Shown here: positions 4,837-7,702 of the stretch, piece by piece
Layout: every line of letters starts with the position of its first letter
How positions within the stretch are numbered: position 1 is the stretch's first letter
NCBI GenBank assembly: GCA_023457615.1
Contig: JAEWKY010000349.1
Location: 1 to 7,702 of the forward strand
Length of the DNA: 7,702 nucleotides
Source of the DNA: Actinomycetes bacterium
Lineage (GTDB): Bacteria; Actinomycetota; Actinomycetes; Actinomycetales; Microbacteriaceae
Direction of reading: 5' to 3'
Notes under the pieces: model-generated
The model's database searches: none
The model's input: the letters and a program-made list of their open reading frames with translations, nothing else
Told to the model about the DNA's origin: nothing
Position numbers and translations under genes: made by a program

Positions 4837-6678
4837 ATGAGCGACTCCCGCGGCGGACTCCTGCGCCGTCCCGCCCCCGACGGCGGACCGCGTGCGAGCT
4901 TCCGGCAACTGCTGCCGTACATCCTCGAGCACCGCGGGCTGCTCGTGGTCGCCCTCCTCCTGAGCCTCGTCGGCGCGGGGGCGTCTCTCGCCCAGCCCCT
5001 GCTCGTCGGTCAGATCATCACGGTGGTCGAGGGCGGCGGCGCCCTGGGCATCCTCGTCTGGGTGCTCGTCGGACTCGTCGTGGTCGGCGCGATCCTCGGC
5101 GGCGTGCAGCACTACCTGCTGCAGCGCATCGGCACGTCGGTGGTCTTCTCCGCGCGCAGCGCCCTCGTGCGGCGGATGCTGCGCCTGCCGATCTCCGAGT
5201 TCGACCGGCGTCGCACGGGGGACCTGGTCTCCCGTGTCGGCTCGGACACGACGCTCCTCTACGCCGTCATCACGCAGGGGCTGCTGGATGCGCTCTCCGG
5301 CGCCGTGATCTTCGTCGGAGCGATCATCGGGATGCTCGTCGTCGATCCGCTGCTGCTCGGCCTGACCCTGCTCGTCGTGCTGCTCGCGCTCGGCAGCGGC
5401 GTGCTCCTCTCGGCCCGCATCCGGCCCGCGAGCAAGGAGCAGCAGGAGCGCGTCGGCAACCTCGCGGCGGCCGTGGAGCGGGCGATCAGCGCGATCCGCA
5501 CCGTGCGCGCCGCGAACGCCACCGAGCGGGAGACCGACGCGATCCTCGTCGAGGCCGAGGCGGCGAAGCGCGCCGGGTTCAAGGTGGCCCGCATCTCGGC
5601 GATGGTCGTGCCGATCGCCGGCATCGCCATCCAGGTCGCCCTGCTCGTCGTCATCGGCGTCGGCGGCTTCCGCGTCGCGAGCGGCGAGGTCGCGATCGCG
5701 TCGCTCGTGACGTTCATCCTGTTCCTCTTCATGCTCGTCGGGCCGATCGGCTCGGTGTTCGGCGCGGTCAACTCCGTCAACCAGGCGCTCGGCGCCCTCG
5801 GCCGCATCCAGGAGATCACCGCGCTCCCGGGCGAGACCGACCGGGATGCCGCCCTCGAGCCCGCCGCCCCCGTCGCCACCTCGGCCGCGATCAGCTTCGA
5901 CGACGTGCGATTCACGTACGTGGCGGCTCCCGAGGCGTCAGTTCCTGTCGTTATCGACACCTCGGAGCGACAGGAATCGACGCCTCAACTCGAGAGCCGC
6001 GAGGTGCTCAAGGGCGTGACCTTCGAGGTTCCGCGCGGGAAGCGGGTCGCCCTCGTCGGGCCGTCGGGGGCGGGCAAGTCGACGATCTTCGCCCTCATCG
6101 AGCGGTTCTACGACCCCGACTCGGGCGTCGTGCGACTCGACGGGCGGGATGTGCGCGGCCTCCCCCGCGACGAGCTGCGGGCCCAGATCGGCTACGTCGA
6201 GCAGGACGCGCCCGTGCTCGCCGGCTCGCTCGGCGACAACCTGCGACTCGCGGCCCCGGAGGCGACCGACGAGCAGTGCGTCAAGGTGCTGCGCGACGTG
6301 AACCTCGGCGGGGTGCTCGACCGCGATCCGGCGGGGCTGGATGCCGCGGTCGGCGAGGACGGCATCATGCTCTCCGGCGGCGAGCGGCAGCGACTCGCGA
6401 TCGCGCGCGCGCTGCTCGCGGCGGCCCCGATCCTGCTGCTCGACGAGTCGACCTCGAGCCTCGACGGGCTCAACGAGCAGCTGCTGCGCGAGGCGATCGA
6501 CGCCGTCGCGGCCGACCGCACGCTGCTCGTGATCGCGCACCGGCTCAGCACCGTCGTCGACTCCGACGCGATCGTCGTGCTCGAGCACGGCGAGGTGATC
6601 GGCGTCGGCACCCACTCCGAGCTCGTGACGAGCACTCCGCTCTACCGCGACCTCGCGAAGCACCAGCTGCTCGTCTAG
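4837..6678 (+). CDS. Half-size ABC exporter, fused membrane and ATPase domains (MsbA/BmrA-like)
   Basis: This 613-residue protein should dimerise to form a multidrug- or lipid-type efflux pump in the cytoplasmic membrane. The membrane domain spans about residues 25-320, with six helices near 34-56, 70-95, 148-168, 171-192, 256-280 and 287-312 and the coupling motif RTGDLVSRVGSD (126-137). The ATPase domain follows: A-loop Tyr361, Walker A GPSGAGKST 408-416 (Lys414), Q-loop Gln456, signature LSGGERQ 512-518, Walker B ILLLDES 532-538 (Glu537) and His568. All catalytic residues are present, so it should be active. The oddity is a ~20-residue insertion between Tyr361 and the VLKGV strand (390-394). 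It is encoded by a palindromic repeat rich in codons rare in this gene. The gene is co-transcribed with the upstream HTH gene and the IclR gene 15 bases downstream. The substrate is unknown. Confidence 0.93.
   Translation: MSDSRGGLLRRPAPDGGPRASFRQLLPYILEHRGLLVVALLLSLVGAGASLAQPLLVGQIITVVEGGGALGILVWVLVGLVVVGAILGGVQHYLLQRIGTSVVFSARSALVRRMLRLPISEFDRRRTGDLVSRVGSDTTLLYAVITQGLLDALSGAVIFVGAIIGMLVVDPLLLGLTLLVVLLALGSGVLLSARIRPASKEQQERVGNLAAAVERAISAIRTVRAANATERETDAILVEAEAAKRAGFKVARISAMVVPIAGIAIQVALLVVIGVGGFRVASGEVAIASLVTFILFLFMLVGPIGSVFGAVNSVNQALGALGRIQEITALPGETDRDAALEPAAPVATSAAISFDDVRFTYVAAPEASVPVVIDTSERQESTPQLESREVLKGVTFEVPRGKRVALVGPSGAGKSTIFALIERFYDPDSGVVRLDGRDVRGLPRDELRAQIGYVEQDAPVLAGSLGDNLRLAAPEATDEQCVKVLRDVNLGGVLDRDPAGLDAAVGEDGIMLSGGERQRLAIARALLAAAPILLLDESTSSLDGLNEQLLREAIDAVAADRTLLVIAHRLSTVVDSDAIVVLEHGEVIGVGTHSELVTSTPLYRDLAKHQLLV
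5932..5986. repeat. 55-base palindromic element inside the ABC exporter coding sequence
   Basis: The left arm 5932-5950 and the right arm 5968-5986 are 19 bases each and are reverse complements at 17 of 19 positions, around a 17-base loop. The element encodes residues 366-383 of the exporter in frame. Codons GTT, CCT, TCA, CGA and GAA cluster here and continue just past it with CAA, whereas the rest of the gene ends codons almost only in G or C. This looks like a mobile or dispersed palindrome captured by the gene, comparable to Rickettsia palindromic elements, although the sequences are not claimed to be related. Confidence 0.8.
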
Positions 6679-6679
6679 T

Positions 6680-6684
6680 GGGAG
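6680..6684 (+). promoter_or_regulatory. Ribosome binding site of IclR-family gene
   Basis: GGGAG lies 9 bases before the GTG at 6694 in the 15-base gap after the exporter stop codon. It supports the GTG start. Confidence 0.5.
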
Positions 6685-6693
6685 AGTAGGCGC

Positions 6694-7458
6694 GTGGCGG
6701 GCAGATCGGGCGAGCCGGGCGTCTCTCTGCTCGAGCGAGCCTCGCGGCTGCTGCGCGCGCTGTCGGCCGAGGGCGAGTCGATCGCGGTGCCCGACCTCGC
6801 CGCGCGCGCGACACTGCCCCTCTCGACCACCCACCGCCTGGTCGGCGAGCTGAGCCGGCTGGGCGCCGTCGAGCGGCATCCCGACGGCACCGTGAGCATG
6901 GGCCTCGGACTGTGGGAGCTCGGCGAGCGCTCCGCCGTGCTGCGACGGCTGCGCGAGGCTGCGCTGCCCGAGCTCGTCGAGCTCTACGACCTCACCGGCG
7001 AGAACGTGCACCTCGGGGTGCTCACCGGCAGCGAGGTGCTCTACGTCGCGAAGGCGAACGGCAAGCGCGCCATCCCGACGCTCTCCGAGGTGGGGGTGCG
7101 GCATCCGCTGCACGCGACCGGGGTCGGGCGCGCCATCCTGTCCACGCGCGAGCCGGCGTGGCTCGACGACTACCTCGCGGGCCCCCTGCTCGCCGAGACC
7201 CGGCACACGATCACGGATGCCGCCACGCTCCGCGAGGTCGTCGCGGTGGAGGCGAAGCAGCGCTACGCGTTCACGCGGCAGGAGATGACGCTCGGCAACG
7301 TGTCGATCGCGATGCCCCTGCGTCCGCGCTCCGGACTGCCCGCCGCGGCGATCGGCATCGTCGCCCACGCCGCGTCGGCCGATGAGGTGCGCCTCGTGCC
7401 GCTGCTGCGGCGTGCCGTCGCCGCCGTCGAGCTGCGTCTCGACCACACCGCGGGTTGA
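6694..7458 (+). CDS. IclR-family transcriptional regulator
   Basis: This 254-residue DNA-binding regulator is near the family's usual length. The N-terminal winged helix-turn-helix covers about residues 8-75, with the typical core LPLSTTHRLVGELSRLGAVE (41-60) and wing RHPDGTVSMG (61-70). The effector-binding domain follows (about 85-250), with landmarks ELVELYDLTGENVHLGVL (93-110), HPLHATGVGRAIL (137-149) and GNVSIAMPLRPRSG (201-214). IclR proteins bind small molecules such as aromatic or sugar acids and repress or activate nearby genes; the ligand here cannot be read from the sequence. The gene starts with GTG 15 bases after the exporter stop and is probably the last gene of that operon. It could regulate this operon, the divergent or downstream hydrolase gene, or a distant target. 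The last two sense codons and the TGA lie in the left arm of a palindromic repeat, so the native C-terminus may once have been different. Confidence 0.93.
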   Translation: MAGRSGEPGVSLLERASRLLRALSAEGESIAVPDLAARATLPLSTTHRLVGELSRLGAVERHPDGTVSMGLGLWELGERSAVLRRLREAALPELVELYDLTGENVHLGVLTGSEVLYVAKANGKRAIPTLSEVGVRHPLHATGVGRAILSTREPAWLDDYLAGPLLAETRHTITDAATLREVVAVEAKQRYAFTRQEMTLGNVSIAMPLRPRSGLPAAAIGIVAHAASADEVRLVPLLRRAVAAVELRLDHTAG

Positions 7459-7550
7459 GTGCCCGGCGCAGCCGGGTGTCTCGAAACCGCCCGGAGCAAC
7501 TCGTCGGAGGGGGTTTCGATACACCGCGCTACGCGCGGCACTCAACCCGC
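7450..7550. repeat. 101-base cross-shaped palindromic repeat, MITE-like, possible terminator
   Basis: The ends are perfect 14-base inverted repeats (7450-7463 with 7537-7550). A symmetric fold is visible. The outer stem is 7450-7461 with 7539-7550 (12 pairs). Two side hairpins, 7462-7476 and 7524-7538, each have 6 pairs and a 3-base loop. The inner stem is 7477-7488 with 7512-7523 (11 of 12 pairs), closed by a 23-base loop. The two side hairpins differ in sequence yet both pair perfectly. The element overlaps the end of the IclR gene and supplies its TGA (7456-7458). It has no transposase and no T-tract. It may act as a terminator or mRNA 3'-end protector for the operon. Confidence 0.85.
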
Positions 7551-7586
7551 TAGGCGTGCGCCGACTTCCACGGCATCCTGGGGCGC

Positions 7587-7702
7587 ATGAGGAAGGTCGT
7601 GTTCCTGCAGGGCGGCGGTGCGGGCGCGCACGAGGCGGATGCCCTGCTCGCCGAGAGCCTGCGCACGCACCTCGGCGCGCGGGGGGGCCCCGGGGGGCGC
7701 CC
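7587..7702 (+). CDS. Alpha/beta-hydrolase-like protein, N-terminal fragment
   Basis: An ATG at 7587 opens a frame that runs to the window end without a stop, giving about 38 residues. The beginning MRKVVFLQGGGAGAHEADAL (1-20) and then LAESLRTHLG resemble the N-terminus of a small alpha/beta-hydrolase group whose members start with a beta strand followed by QGGG-x-GAH and a helix ending in LG. In that group a strand with Tyr and a YPxMP-like motif normally follows, but here the sequence turns into Gly/Pro/Arg codons from G/C homopolymers, so the last ~8 residues are doubtful. No catalytic residue is within the window. It starts 36 bases after the palindrome, so it probably has its own promoter, although no strong one is visible. 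A CATCCT hexamer 7 bases before the ATG is only a weak -10 candidate. Confidence 0.6.
   Translation, partial: MRKVVFLQGGGAGAHEADALLAESLRTHLGARGGPGGR

Noticed and set aside
5765..5782. Two GTCAAC hexamers in the exporter gene resembling operator half-sites
   Set aside because: They are direct repeats encoding VNSVN, a normal coding pattern, with no inverted partner.
4599..6689. Plus-strand open frame of nearly 700 codons overlapping the HTH and exporter genes
   Set aside because: Its product is extremely rich in Arg, Pro, Gly and Ala with no domain, as expected of an out-of-frame reading of GC-rich coding DNA. The overlapping frame has complete ABC exporter motifs.
5938..7545. Minus-strand open frame of 535 codons across the exporter and IclR genes
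   Set aside because: It is antisense to two well-supported genes and has shadow-like composition. Its right end merely starts inside the 7450-7550 palindrome.
7559..7586. Promoter for the hydrolase gene (CATCCT as -10)
   Set aside because: The hexamer lacks the leading T of TANNNT and has no -35, so it is too weak to list as a feature.

Overview
The window is about 7.7 kb of very GC-rich DNA. Third codon positions are overwhelmingly G or C, starts are ATG or GTG, several starts look leaderless, and the gene families fit a high-GC actinobacterium. Gene content and repeat style point to the family Microbacteriaceae, by impression only. No rRNA, tRNA, CRISPR array, transposase or integrase was seen. 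Genes are packed tightly and the longest gene-free stretch is about 140 bases. Both ends cut through genes, and the last ~25 bases are low-complexity G/C runs, which suggests a short draft contig.

Left part, minus strand. A truncated DUF4184-type membrane protein (1-533) is followed by a ~140-base gap holding a 65-base palindrome and a G-run block. Next comes a three-gene ABC-2 exporter operon, read right to left: a NodI-like ATPase (2334-3260), then two different NodJ-like permeases (1501-2337 and 674-1504). The three genes are joined by 4-base ATGA overlaps, so they are probably translationally coupled. Further upstream on the same strand is a small DUF4870-like membrane protein (3347-3769). 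An 86-base gap holding four perfect copies of an 8-base repeat separates it from the exporter operon.

Middle. A 22-base gap separates the DUF4870 gene from a divergent lipoprotein gene (3792-4568). The gap holds two overlapping opposite -10 boxes, each exactly 6 bases from its ATG.

Right part, plus strand. A likely three-gene efflux operon encodes a 69-residue helix-turn-helix protein (4606-4815), a 613-residue half-size ABC exporter with fused membrane and ATPase domains (4837-6678), and an IclR-family regulator (6694-7458). Its promoter carries two copies of GTCAAC-N4-GTTGAC. One overlaps a perfect TTGACA -35 and the other encloses the -10, which is the expected design for a repressor that controls its own operon and the pump. 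The start of an alpha/beta-hydrolase-like gene (7587 onward) follows.

The most unusual features are palindromic repeats of three unrelated sequences. One (5932-5986) lies in frame inside the ATPase domain of the exporter and encodes about 18 extra residues with atypical codons. Another (7450-7550) folds into a symmetric cross-shaped structure and supplies the stop codon of the IclR gene. The third (564-628) lies downstream of the ABC-2 operon.
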